61,777 nucleotides of DNA from Candidatus Sabulitectum sp. (GTDB lineage: Bacteria > Fermentibacterota > Fermentibacteria > Fermentibacterales > JCC-6): contig JAIOSV010000105.1 in assembly GCA_021107435.1 (NCBI GenBank), positions 1-61,777 of the forward strand, written 5' to 3'. The translations under genes were made by a program, and so were the position numbers. The notes beneath the pieces were generated by a model that did not search any database, was not told the DNA's origin, and saw only the letters and a program-made list of their open reading frames with translations. Of the stretch, positions 52,149 through 60,522 are shown piece by piece. How positions within the stretch are numbered: position 1 is the first letter of the stretch; each line of letters starts with the position of its first letter.

Positions 52149-53486
52149 CTACAGGCTGAAGTACAGTGACTCGATATATTTGTCCTGCCAGGCTCTTGCC
52201 CTCCATATCTGTCCTTGAGGAAACTCCAGAAATATGGCCAGAGCCACCTTCCTTCCGCTTTGAGCGGTTAGAATCCCGGCGATAGTACACGTATCACTAA
52301 GAGATCCCGTCTTTCCCCTGAAAGCCCCGGCTGGTATCACACACATTCTCCTTGAAAGCGTACCATCCACACCGTTTACAGGGAAAGAAGCCAGGAATTC
52401 CGGTCCGAATTCAAGTGAACCAGCCCCGGCGACGAATACAGCAACAAGTTGTCTCGGGGTCAGGAGGTTCAATCGTGAAAGCCCTGATCCATCGGCAAGC
52501 TGCCAGCCTCGTGTTCCCGGTACCAGGCTGTCAAGAAGTGCGCCGGAGATATCGCATCCAGCCCTTGTGGAACCAGGTTCCCCTGTTGTTTTACCAGCCA
52601 CAGTTCTAAGTATCTGCTCCGCTACAATGTTTCTGCTCCACTTGTTCATTGAGCCCAGAATTATCCAGAGCGGGTCAGAGTACATTACTGCGGTAGTGGA
52701 CAGCGAATCATCGGGTTTACGGATTCCAGAGTAACTTGCATTGACTTCCCAGTGGTCAAGTTCGTCACAAAGAACCTGAGCCAGTTCCCCGGGGGCTCCC
52801 GCAAATGGCTTGTACAGGATCTCACATGTGTTACTCTGGATAGTTCCGGATATAGTCATTTCAGGTTGCCCGGTTTCCCAGTTGCCGCCTGTAGCTGTTA
52901 AAGCAGTAACCTGACCTGTGGTGAGATTTCCATTGAATATTCTCAGCCCAGGCAATGGAGGGTAGCTGAAAAGTCTGATTGTTCCGTTTACCGATGCAAC
53001 CACAATTTCGAGTACATTGTCTCCAATGCACAGAGGTTCTACCGGTGGACAGTAAGTTCTGTTCCAGTCAGTAACATCCCAGCCAGGCAGATGAGATTCC
53101 CCTGTCAATGCTGATGGATCCAGAAAAAGACTCCAATTTGTTCTTTCGGGGAGGACAGCTGCCGTTTCCATCGCTGCTCTTGTCACATCTTCTATGGACA
53201 GTAATGGAGCTCCAGATCCAACAAGAAAAATGCTGTTTGTGAGAGTATCCACCTCAATGGTGGTATGATAAACGTGAGCTGCCCCCAGCGTGCTCAGGGC
53301 AGTGAGGGAAGTCACTGCTTTGACAGTACTCGCGGGCCTGAACGGTGTATCCGCGTTGACGGTGATCAATACATTTCCAGACTCCAGATCTACAGCAAAA
53401 ATACCGGAATTCCAGGTGGATGGAGTGTCCAATACCGGTTCCAGCTCGAGAATAACAGTCAAGATCAGTGACACACAAAAAAGCAT
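52149..53486 (-). CDS. dacB: D-alanyl-D-alanine carboxypeptidase, PBP4/DacB type
   Basis: A 445-residue penicillin-binding protein of family S13. Signal-like segment LFCVSLILTVILELEP; active-site S53-T-V-K56 (PASTVKAVTS); second motif S-R-N in NKWSRNIVAEQ; third motif KTG in FRGKTGSLSDT. It trims or cleaves peptidoglycan stem peptides in the periplasm. ATG 53486 (complement) has AGGAGGTAAA directly upstream. It is convergent with efp (5-bp gap) and divergent from the SurA-like gene; the proposed promoter of the latter overlaps this gene's ribosome-binding site. Confidence 0.9.
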   Translation of the reverse strand: MLFCVSLILTVILELEPVLDTPSTWNSGIFAVDLESGNVLITVNADTPFRPASTVKAVTSLTALSTLGAAHVYHTTIEVDTLTNSIFLVGSGAPLLSIEDVTRAAMETAAVLPERTNWSLFLDPSALTGESHLPGWDVTDWNRTYCPPVEPLCIGDNVLEIVVASVNGTIRLFSYPPLPGLRIFNGNLTTGQVTALTATGGNWETGQPEMTISGTIQSNTCEILYKPFAGAPGELAQVLCDELDHWEVNASYSGIRKPDDSLSTTAVMYSDPLWIILGSMNKWSRNIVAEQILRTVAGKTTGEPGSTRAGCDISGALLDSLVPGTRGWQLADGSGLSRLNLLTPRQLVAVFVAGAGSLEFGPEFLASFPVNGVDGTLSRRMCVIPAGAFRGKTGSLSDTCTIAGILTAQSGRKVALAIFLEFPQGQIWRARAWQDKYIESLYFSL

Positions 53487-53497
53487 TTTACCTCCTG

Positions 53498-53526
53498 TTG
53501 ACATTTCAATTTGAAAGGGTAACAAT
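53498..53526 (+). promoter_or_regulatory. Promoter candidate for the SurA-like gene
   Basis: A perfect TTGACA at 53498-53503 and AACAAT at 53521-53526, spacer 17, in the short divergent region between dacB and the gene at 53584. Confidence 0.4.
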
Positions 53527-53583
53527 AATGCTGTTGTGTGTGCTTGTAAAATCAAAAACCATATTAAGAGAATGGAGTCAGTT

Positions 53584-55269
53584 TTGAAGAGAACAGCAAT
53601 GTTGTTTCTTGCCGGTTCAGCAATTTTGTTGTCGGCATGCGAGACAGGTCCGGAAAACGGCGCTGATGGCGCGGTCATTGTAATTGGGGAAAGATCTGTT
53701 TACCGGGAAAACATAAACGAGTCATTCGAGAGATACCGGGGGGATACGCTTTCTGTTGACGTATTCAAGGACAATATCATTGCCAGAGAACTGTTCATTG
53801 CCCATGCTGTTGAACTCGGGCTTGACAGCGATAGAGAAGTGGTGCGACTGACTCACGAAAGATACAGAGAAATTCTTCAGGGGGAGTGGATTTCTGTCGT
53901 TCTGGATCAGGTTGAACTAAGCGATGAAGCCGTCAGAGATTTCTGGGAAAAAATGGGCACCGGCGTTTCCTACACCTGCTTCTATCATGAGGACAGCTTG
54001 CTTGTAGACAGCGTCCTTGCAATGGTAAGAGCCGGCGAGCATCTCTCCAGATTCACTGCGGAATTAGGTATGGATGATGTCATCAGGCAGACGAATGGTA
54101 GAATTACTCTGGATGAGAGATGTTTCTGCAACGTCATGGACTTCGAGCATCTGATTGCAGCTGAAGCTGGAGATATTATTGATCCATTCCCCGTTCCCCT
54201 GGGATGGCGAATGCTTCAGATTGATTCAATCTGGACGTATACTACCGAACCATTCGAAAGTGATTCCCAGCGTATTGCTTCCATGCTGCTTGCAAGATCC
54301 AGAGAGTCCAGGAAGATATTTCTTGAAGACAGCCTTAAAACTGCTTATAATGTTCAGGTTAACCTGGATGTACTGAATCTCATTGCAGCAAACGCTGATG
54401 ATCAGGGTGTAATGTTCGGTATTTTTCAGCCGGAGGAAGAAAATCTTGTTGTTGTATCCTGGAATGGGGGATCAAGAACTCTCTTCTCCGTGACAGAAAA
54501 CATTCTGGGTCTTCCAGGATACCTTCCCAGATACACAGATGATATTAAGTGGCTTGATGATTATGCAATTAGACTTGCTCTTTTTGATATCGAGATGCAG
54601 GAAGCAATACTGCTGGGTCTCGACACAATTCCTCAGATAGCACACAGGCTGGATGGAAAGCATTGGGAAGCTGTTCTCGACAAATACTATGAGATGGTAA
54701 TTTCAGTGAGAATTGTTTCAGACTCAGCTTCCATCAACGATGTTTACCTGGACATCCGGGATAATTATCCCGTTCAGGAAAGCCGTGTTTTTAATGTGCT
54801 GTATCTTGAAAACACTGATAGAATGGAAGCCGCTGAAGCAATGATGATTTCAGGAAACGATGTTCTCGCGGCGATTGATCAGTTTGAAACTTTCCCTCCC
54901 ATTCTTGCCGAGGGGGAGGAGACAATTACAATACCGCTGCAAAGACCCATGATTCCAGAGAAAGACAGAGACGCTCTCTTCAACCTGATTCCAGGCGAAG
55001 AAGCAGTAATAATTCTCTCAGACTCAACAGGGCTCTGGTTTCGCCTGGATAAGATCAATGAAGAAAGAACCGCGTTATTCGATGATATCAGGGAGAGAGT
55101 TGTTGCCGAGGCCAATCAGAGATTTGAAACAGAGGTAATTGAAGCTCTTGTTGATAGCTTGTCAGCGGTGTATCATCCATACGTTGATGAAGAGTATTTT
55201 AAAGAGTTTTATATTCCTGTTGAAGCGGATTCAGTTTCAAGTACTGATAGCTCACTGGAGGTTATATGA
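53584..55269 (+). CDS. PpiC/SurA-like peptidyl-prolyl isomerase lipoprotein
   Basis: A 561-residue lipoprotein (KRTAMLFLAGSAILLSAC, lipobox LSAC). An N-terminal SurA-N-like helical part (YRENINESFERYRGD, VDVFKDNIIARELFIAHAVE) precedes a rotamase-like region ending in GDIIDPFPVPLGWRMLQID, the usual G-x-I-x-x-P then G-W-x-x-x-x-V/I pattern. A second half contains another similar helical and beta region. It would assist folding of exported proteins. TTG 53584 was chosen because GGAG at 53574-53577 is correctly spaced; ATG 53572 has none. The 3' end overlaps the zinc-ribbon gene. Confidence 0.75.
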   Translation: MKRTAMLFLAGSAILLSACETGPENGADGAVIVIGERSVYRENINESFERYRGDTLSVDVFKDNIIARELFIAHAVELGLDSDREVVRLTHERYREILQGEWISVVLDQVELSDEAVRDFWEKMGTGVSYTCFYHEDSLLVDSVLAMVRAGEHLSRFTAELGMDDVIRQTNGRITLDERCFCNVMDFEHLIAAEAGDIIDPFPVPLGWRMLQIDSIWTYTTEPFESDSQRIASMLLARSRESRKIFLEDSLKTAYNVQVNLDVLNLIAANADDQGVMFGIFQPEEENLVVVSWNGGSRTLFSVTENILGLPGYLPRYTDDIKWLDDYAIRLALFDIEMQEAILLGLDTIPQIAHRLDGKHWEAVLDKYYEMVISVRIVSDSASINDVYLDIRDNYPVQESRVFNVLYLENTDRMEAAEAMMISGNDVLAAIDQFETFPPILAEGEETITIPLQRPMIPEKDRDALFNLIPGEEAVIILSDSTGLWFRLDKINEERTALFDDIRERVVAEANQRFETEVIEALVDSLSAVYHPYVDEEYFKEFYIPVEADSVSSTDSSLEVI

Positions 55270-56198
55270 TGCGCTGTAGGAATTGTGGCCATGATAATCA
55301 CCGCAACACCGGGAATTGTGATAATTGCGGATTCAGGCTTGAGCCGCAGGCGGATTCCATGAAGGACCAGAGGGCTGCTTTGCAGAAACCCCTCTATGAC
55401 GGAAAGAGCAGTAACGGAAAAGCTCCTGAGCTGACAACCCCTAAGAACGGTAGAGCCGGTTTTATAGGTTTGATGGTTTTTATCCTGGGTACTGCCGGTG
55501 CTCTGCTTATCGTCAGCAGCTTTGACCGGGCAGAATATGAACCTGAAGTGGAAATAGCGCATGACCTGGTTGAGGAGGAAATTCCAGTTGATTCGCTACC
55601 CATTATGCTGGGTACTGATATAGTTTATGTTTTTAACGCGGAAGGTACATCGGCTTCACCCAGAACCAATGTAGATCTTTCCCTCATTCCGGAGGGTACC
55701 GGGGTTTCTTTCCTGGGGAACGGCTCCATGTCCATTCAACCTGTGGTAAATTACATGTTGCAGAAGATCAGCAGTAATGACTTCAGAATGCTGGCTCCGG
55801 ATTCGCTTTTCGCCTGGACTGACTCAACTGAAACTGATTACATGGCAATATCAATACTTCCTCTGCTGGATGATTCTGCCGATGTTCAACCTGTGGAATT
55901 GAAGATTTTGTTCACTGATCAGTGGTTCAGATGCATTATCGAGGAATTCAACAAGGATATTGTTGAACCATCCGAAGGCTACGGGTTTGACGAGAGAGTG
56001 TTCAGGCGCGGAATGGATCAGGCAGTGCGAACCATTAGCAGAAGAAATACTGACGAAAGACCGGTATATGTTACTCTGCTTTTCCCGTCTGAATCCACAT
56101 TCGGCGATGCGATGGAAATCGCCGAGAGCGTTTTTGTCAGAATCGACTCTCTCGGGTATGAAGGATTCAATATTAAATGGGTAAATGTTACCAACTAA
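55269..56198 (+). CDS. Zinc-ribbon membrane protein
   Basis: A ~309-residue protein. An N-terminal zinc ribbon, CRNCGHDNHRNTGNCDNCGF, is followed by a charged linker, one transmembrane helix (FIGLMVFILGTAGALLIV) and a ~200-residue extracytoplasmic domain. The latter ends ERPVYVTLLFPSESTFGDAM and IAESVFVRIDSLGYEGFNI, which has the strand-helix-strand order of ExbD/TolR periplasmic domains, though similarity is only in pattern. ATG 55269 is spaced seven bases from GGAGG and overlaps the preceding TGA; ATG 55266 is an alternative. The domain combination is unfamiliar to me. Confidence 0.62.
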   Translation: MRCRNCGHDNHRNTGNCDNCGFRLEPQADSMKDQRAALQKPLYDGKSSNGKAPELTTPKNGRAGFIGLMVFILGTAGALLIVSSFDRAEYEPEVEIAHDLVEEEIPVDSLPIMLGTDIVYVFNAEGTSASPRTNVDLSLIPEGTGVSFLGNGSMSIQPVVNYMLQKISSNDFRMLAPDSLFAWTDSTETDYMAISILPLLDDSADVQPVELKILFTDQWFRCIIEEFNKDIVEPSEGYGFDERVFRRGMDQAVRTISRRNTDERPVYVTLLFPSESTFGDAMEIAESVFVRIDSLGYEGFNIKWVNVTN

Positions 56199-57459
56199 CT
56201 GTGATACTGTCCGTGGAAATTTGAAGCTTTCCGCAGAAGAGAAAAACAGCATTATCCGTCGATTTGCCGGAACGATCAGATTTCCAACTGTTTCTGCTCC
56301 AGAGAGTTTTTCTCTGGAGCCTTTTCATGAGATGCGTGATTACTCTGTGAGTGTATGGAGAGAAGTATTCTCCAAACTTGAAATGGAGCTTCACGGTGGT
56401 GCGTCAATTCTGCTGAAATGGGCGGGTAATCCGTCACTGCAACCGGTTATGCTAACCGCTCACCAGGATGTTGTTCCCGCAGGTGAATGCAGAGAATGGT
56501 CTCATGATCCCTTCGGGGGAGAAATTTCACAAAACAGAATATGGGGCAGGGGAACCATTGATTACAAGTGCGGATATGGGGGAATGCTTGAGGCCGTATC
56601 TATTCTTCTATCCCGGGGATTCAAGCCAGGTCGCTCCGTTTTCTTTTCCTTCGGTCACGATGAGGAAGTGGGTGGTTCGGCCGGTGCTGAAGTAATAACA
56701 GACAGCTTGAGAACAAGGGGCATTGTGTGCAGCAGTGTTCTGGACGAAGGCGGATACATTTATTCCGAGCCGGACGGCAGTTTTACCGCCGAGGTGGCTA
56801 TTGCAGAGAAGGGTTACGCTTCTTTTCGATTGGTGGCTGATGCAATACAGGGGCATTCCTCAGTACCTCCGGAAAGAACTGCAATCGGGATTCTCGCAAG
56901 GGGTATTGCCGCTCTTGATGATGCCTCTATGCCCCAGCCCGATGTACCAAACGATATAAGCTCTTCAAAATGGCTCGCGACTACATTCGCGCCAACAATT
57001 CTTTCGGGCGGATGCAAGGAGAATGTTCTTCCGGGAAAAGCAGAAGTTATCATCAACACAAGGCCATCTCCCGGCAGTTCGGTTGCTGAAGTTTATAAAT
57101 TCATTCATAGCACAGTAGAGCCGTTTGGTATTGCTGTTGAACTTCTTGACAACGCGAGTATCTCAGAGCCTTCAACTGTTTCCAGTGTACAAACTAAGGA
57201 TTTTTACGCGCTTAAGACTTCGATTCTCCACACTATTGCTGCTGGAACCGGATTCAGATGTGGAGTATTTCCGGCCGCTACCGATTCAAGAAGGTATTCA
57301 CTGGTAGCGGAAAATACATACAGATTTCTCCCCGTTCATCTTGATCAGAGAGAGGTCGGGGCTCTCCACTCCATTGATGAGAGCATTTCCATAACAGATT
57401 ATTTAAGGTGTGTGGAGTTCTATGCGGAGTATATCTCAAGGGTCTCCCCGGAAGGCTGA
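56185..57459 (+). CDS. M20-family metallopeptidase
   Basis: A 424-residue peptidase of the ArgE/DapE/carboxypeptidase (M20) superfamily. Metal ligands are the His and Asp region LTAHQDVVPAG, the shared Asp in GRGTIDYKCG, the catalytic and ligand Glu pair in GHDEEVGGS, the Asp in VLDEGGYI and the terminal His in ALHSIDESI. The dimerisation domain has AIQGHSSVPPERTAIG. It resembles carboxypeptidase PM20D1 type sequences; the substrate is unknown. ATG 56185 overlaps the previous gene by 14 bp; TTG 56221 is a possible alternative start. No signal peptide, so it is cytoplasmic. Confidence 0.88.
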   Translation: MLPTNCDTVRGNLKLSAEEKNSIIRRFAGTIRFPTVSAPESFSLEPFHEMRDYSVSVWREVFSKLEMELHGGASILLKWAGNPSLQPVMLTAHQDVVPAGECREWSHDPFGGEISQNRIWGRGTIDYKCGYGGMLEAVSILLSRGFKPGRSVFFSFGHDEEVGGSAGAEVITDSLRTRGIVCSSVLDEGGYIYSEPDGSFTAEVAIAEKGYASFRLVADAIQGHSSVPPERTAIGILARGIAALDDASMPQPDVPNDISSSKWLATTFAPTILSGGCKENVLPGKAEVIINTRPSPGSSVAEVYKFIHSTVEPFGIAVELLDNASISEPSTVSSVQTKDFYALKTSILHTIAAGTGFRCGVFPAATDSRRYSLVAENTYRFLPVHLDQREVGALHSIDESISITDYLRCVEFYAEYISRVSPEG

Positions 57460-58381
57460 ACACATTCAGCGAGCCGCTGTTGCTGGCCTGATAGTTAATG
57501 TTCTTCTGACTTCATTGAAGGGATATGCGGGTATTGCAGCCGGAAGCAGGGCTCTTGTAGCAGATGCTGTACACAGCCTTTCTGACCTTGCGACTGATGT
57601 AGCGATAATAGTTGGAGCAAAGTTCTGGTGCAAACCTCCTGATGATACTCATCCGATGGGACACAAAGGAATAGAAACTGTTGTCAGCCTTTTCATCGGG
57701 CTGATGCTTCTGCTTACCGGCGCAGGTATAGCTTTTGACTCCCTGAAGGCTCTTGGCAGCGATACAACATCGGTGAGCCCGGGCCTTCTGGCAGTTTTTG
57801 CTGCTGCTGTTTCGCTTATTGTAAAGGAATTTTTGTTTCGCTGGACCCTGAGAAAAGCAAGGGAAACAGGATCCGGGGCACTTGCCGCTAACGCCTGGCA
57901 TCATAGATCCGACGGGTTAAGCTCAATTCCTGTTCTCATCGCGGTAACTGCTTCAATGCTGAGCAGGTCTTTGATGTTTCTGGATAGCATCGGGGGTGTC
58001 ATTGTCTCTGTATTCATAATAAAGGCCGGCTGGAAAGTGTTGCAGCCTGTTATCGGGGAAGTAACTAATTCAGCCCCGCCGGTGGAGGTAGTTGATAAGA
58101 TGATGAACGCTGCCCTGGGAGTGAAAGGTGTAATCAGCATTCATCGCTTCAGGGCACGTATGCAGGGCGGAGGGGTTTATGTTGATCTTCACCTGCAGAT
58201 TGAAGGAGATTTATCTGTAAAGCATGGGTACTTGATTGGGAAGCAGGTGGAGGATAGTATTACAGACAGTGATTCATCTGTCAGGGATGTAATTGCCCGA
58301 ATAGAACCGTTCTCTCCCTGTGGCGATGCCGATAACTGCCAGAATCCGAAAAAGAAAGGGTATTTACACAAGAAAAAATAA
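57422..58381 (+). CDS. Cation diffusion facilitator (zinc-type) transporter
   Basis: A 319-residue CDF protein with six predicted transmembrane helices. Metal sites: DAVHSLSDLATD in helix 2 and NAWHHRSDGLSS in helix 5, each giving an H-x3-D, the pattern of zinc exporters such as ZitB and ZnT. C-terminal cytoplasmic domain: VKGVISIHRFRARMQGG and VDLHLQIEGDLSVKHG, the metal-sensing CDF domain. It exports Zn2+ (possibly other divalent cations) in exchange for protons. ATG 57422 follows GGAG; the gene overlaps the M20 gene by 38 bp. Confidence 0.9.
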   Translation: MRSISQGSPRKAEHIQRAAVAGLIVNVLLTSLKGYAGIAAGSRALVADAVHSLSDLATDVAIIVGAKFWCKPPDDTHPMGHKGIETVVSLFIGLMLLLTGAGIAFDSLKALGSDTTSVSPGLLAVFAAAVSLIVKEFLFRWTLRKARETGSGALAANAWHHRSDGLSSIPVLIAVTASMLSRSLMFLDSIGGVIVSVFIIKAGWKVLQPVIGEVTNSAPPVEVVDKMMNAALGVKGVISIHRFRARMQGGGVYVDLHLQIEGDLSVKHGYLIGKQVEDSITDSDSSVRDVIARIEPFSPCGDADNCQNPKKKGYLHKKK

Positions 58382-58419
58382 TCAATATGTTGCTTCTCAG
58401 GGGGGGAGAGGGAACTACT

Positions 58420-58866
58420 ATGGAGTTTAAGGTTTGCAGCAGTGCTTTTACTGATGGAGGATATCTTCCCGGTTGGTACTCTTCATCCGGCATCAACGCT
58501 TCTCCTCCATTCGGATGGGCAGAAGAGCCTGAAGGAACAAGAAGCCTGGCTCTGATATGCCACTCTTCCAGAGACAAGGTTCTCTGGGTGTTATGGAACA
58601 TTCCAAACAACAGGAAGACTATTTACGGCAGGCTTCCTGCCGAGCGTGTACTTCCCGGCGGGATGTGTCAGGGGGTTAATGACCTTCTTGGTACAGGGTG
58701 GACCGGTCCTGCTGAGAAGCTTCCGGATCTTTCATTGAGATTCTCTTTGTTCGCTCTGGATCAGAGTATGAACATTTCAGATGCGGAAGTAACTGCGTCC
58801 ATGCTTGAATCAGCCATGGAAGGACACATACTGGGGGAAGCCGCAGTAACCTGTGTATACTCCTGA
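58420..58866 (+). CDS. YbhB/YbcL-like (PEBP family) protein
   Basis: A 148-residue protein with the PEBP fold pattern: FTDGGYLPGWYSSSGINASP, PFGWAEEPEGTRSLALICH, then NIPNNRKTIYGRLP and LRFSLFALD. The usual D-x-D-A-P and H-W-V-x-W-N-I motifs are changed to HSSRDKVLWVLWNI, so the anion-binding site is probably altered. ATG 58420 has GGAGAGGG upstream; a run of seven G (58400-58406) lies in the same leader. Function unclear. Confidence 0.75.
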   Translation: MEFKVCSSAFTDGGYLPGWYSSSGINASPPFGWAEEPEGTRSLALICHSSRDKVLWVLWNIPNNRKTIYGRLPAERVLPGGMCQGVNDLLGTGWTGPAEKLPDLSLRFSLFALDQSMNISDAEVTASMLESAMEGHILGEAAVTCVYS

Positions 58867-59073
58867 GAATTCCCCCGGAGAGACATACTGGCCCGGCAGC
58901 AATATCGTCCGGTGGTGTATTATCTTTCTCAATCAGGGTTCGTCTATCAGCGTGACAGCACAACTCTCAGGAACAGTATCATTCTCTGACTGAATCACTT
59001 ATTGAATTCATGAGTCACAGATTACAGGACTGATATCTTCTTCACCTCTACTGCATAAGACCTTCTTCTGTAA
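58867..59073. other. Intergenic region without recognisable gene
   Basis: About 260 bp separate the PEBP gene from the cysteine desulfurase-like gene, including the promoter candidate at 59074. I see no convincing ORF, tRNA or terminator hairpin. Short frames present lack ribosome-binding sites. Confidence 0.6.
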
Positions 59074-59102
59074 TTGTCTATATTGAGTATGCTCCTTATT
59101 GT
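59074..59102 (+). promoter_or_regulatory. Promoter candidate for the desulfurase-DUF3343 pair
   Basis: TTGTCT at 59074-59079 and TATTGT at 59097-59102, spacer 17, in an A/T-rich stretch about 30 bp before the start codon. Confidence 0.35.
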
Positions 59103-59132
59103 ATATTTGCCCGGAGAAGAAAGGAGACTCTG

Positions 59133-60272
59133 TTGATCTACCTTGACAATGCTTCTACTTCCTGGCCCAAACCGGATTCGGTTATTGAGGCTGTTTCCGA
59201 TTACATAAGAAACATCGGGGCCAGTCCTGCCAGAGGAAATTGCACAGCAGCTCTTGATGCCCTTGGCGTTGTTCTTGACTGTCGTGAGGTTGTTTCATCC
59301 TTTTTCGGTGGCAGTAACCCCCTTAACGTAGTATTTACTCACAATGTAACCTGGGCAATTAATACAGTTCTTCACGGAATGCTTAACAGTGGAGACAAAG
59401 TTGTATCCTCCACAATGGAGCACAACGCAGTAACTCGTCCGCTTACTGCGCTTTCGGAAAAAGGTGTAAATGTAGTCTACTCTCCATGTGACGGACAGGG
59501 GCATCTTGATCTCAATGTTTTTGAAAAGAACATCGCCGGAGCAAAACTGGCAGTTCTAAACCACGGATCAAATGTTACCGGAACGGTGCAGGACGTTTCG
59601 GCTATTTCAAATATCTGCCGTTCCAGCGGAACAGTCTTTATGCTGGACGCGGCTCAAAGTGCAGGGATAGTACCGGTGAACTTTGCCCAGGGGGTAGACA
59701 TAATTGCGTTCACCGGACACAAGGGGTTGCTTGGAGTTCCCGGAACGGGTGGGATGGTTTTTGCTGACGGGTTTAATCCGGATCAGATACGATCCCTTGC
59801 CCAGGGGGGTACAGGCAGTCTGTCTGAAGAAGCCAGGCAGCCTGATTTTCTTCCCGATCGTTTTGAAGCCGGTACAATGAACGGTCCCGGGCTGGCCGGG
59901 CTTCTTGCCGGAATTGAGTATCTGAATTCTATTGGTTTTGAGGAGATAAACAGAAGAAAAATGAAGATTGCAGGTATGCTCGCCAGGGGTATTGAAGAAA
60001 TTACTGGTGCCACAGTATACAGACCGTCATCAGGCAAACCATGGACTGCTGTTGTCTCATTTACTCTGGGAGATTCGTGTACCGCATCAATTGCCGATTA
60101 CCTTTCGCGAAAGTTCAATATCTGCTGCAGGCATGGTTTTCACTGTGCCGCGTCCGCGCACAGAACTATTGGTACATTCCCGGGAGGTACAGTAAGGCTC
60201 AGTCCCGGAATATTTACCACTGTCAGTGACATAGAGAACACATTGGAAGCTGTGAGGATGTACTGTGAGTGA
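59133..60272 (+). CDS. Cysteine desulfurase-like PLP enzyme (EF2568/TIGR01977 type)
   Basis: A 379-residue class V aminotransferase-fold protein. IYLDNASTSWPKPDSVIEAV is the usual N-terminus of this group; HNVTWAINTVLHGML, MLDAAQSAGIVPVNF and FTGHKGLLGVPGTGGM contain the PLP-binding Asp/Gln and the Lys of the Schiff base (GHKG). The catalytic-loop Cys is plausibly in FNICCRHGFHCAASAH. Such enzymes mobilise sulfur or selenium from Cys or selenocysteine. TTG 59133 follows AAAGGAGA. It overlaps a DUF3343 gene by eight bases, a pairing associated with Se/S transfer in several bacteria. No selD or tusA-like gene is in the window. Confidence 0.88.
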   Translation: MIYLDNASTSWPKPDSVIEAVSDYIRNIGASPARGNCTAALDALGVVLDCREVVSSFFGGSNPLNVVFTHNVTWAINTVLHGMLNSGDKVVSSTMEHNAVTRPLTALSEKGVNVVYSPCDGQGHLDLNVFEKNIAGAKLAVLNHGSNVTGTVQDVSAISNICRSSGTVFMLDAAQSAGIVPVNFAQGVDIIAFTGHKGLLGVPGTGGMVFADGFNPDQIRSLAQGGTGSLSEEARQPDFLPDRFEAGTMNGPGLAGLLAGIEYLNSIGFEEINRRKMKIAGMLARGIEEITGATVYRPSSGKPWTAVVSFTLGDSCTASIADYLSRKFNICCRHGFHCAASAHRTIGTFPGGTVRLSPGIFTTVSDIENTLEAVRMYCE

Positions 60273-60522
60273 TTACCTGTACATGATATTCAAATCAATG
60301 ACTCATGTGCTTGCTGCCGAGAGAGTGGCCAGAAAGAGCGGAATTTCCTGCAGAATGGTACCTATACCAAGAAGTCTTTCGACCGATTGCGGAATGTGTA
60401 TTTCTGTAAAAGCAGAAGACGGGGATTCCTTTCTCAGTGTTGTGAAGCAGAAGGGTTTTACGCCGGAAAGAGTAGAGGAGCACAAGGGCTCCGGTCCTAA
60501 AAGCAGATGTTACTCAAATTGA
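60265..60522 (+). CDS. DUF3343 putative Se/S carrier protein
   Basis: An 85-residue protein: YLYMIFKSMTHVLAAERVAR, GISCRMVPIPRSLSTDCGMC and ISVKAED, the DUF3343 pattern with a Cys motif (STDCGMC). A further Cys near the end (KSRCYS) may be a sulfur carrier. GTG start overlapping the preceding stop. It is convergent with the sigma factor gene, with no bases between the two stop codons. Its role as a carrier is based on family co-occurrence, not on visible chemistry. Confidence 0.8.
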   Translation: MSDYLYMIFKSMTHVLAAERVARKSGISCRMVPIPRSLSTDCGMCISVKAEDGDSFLSVVKQKGFTPERVEEHKGSGPKSRCYSN

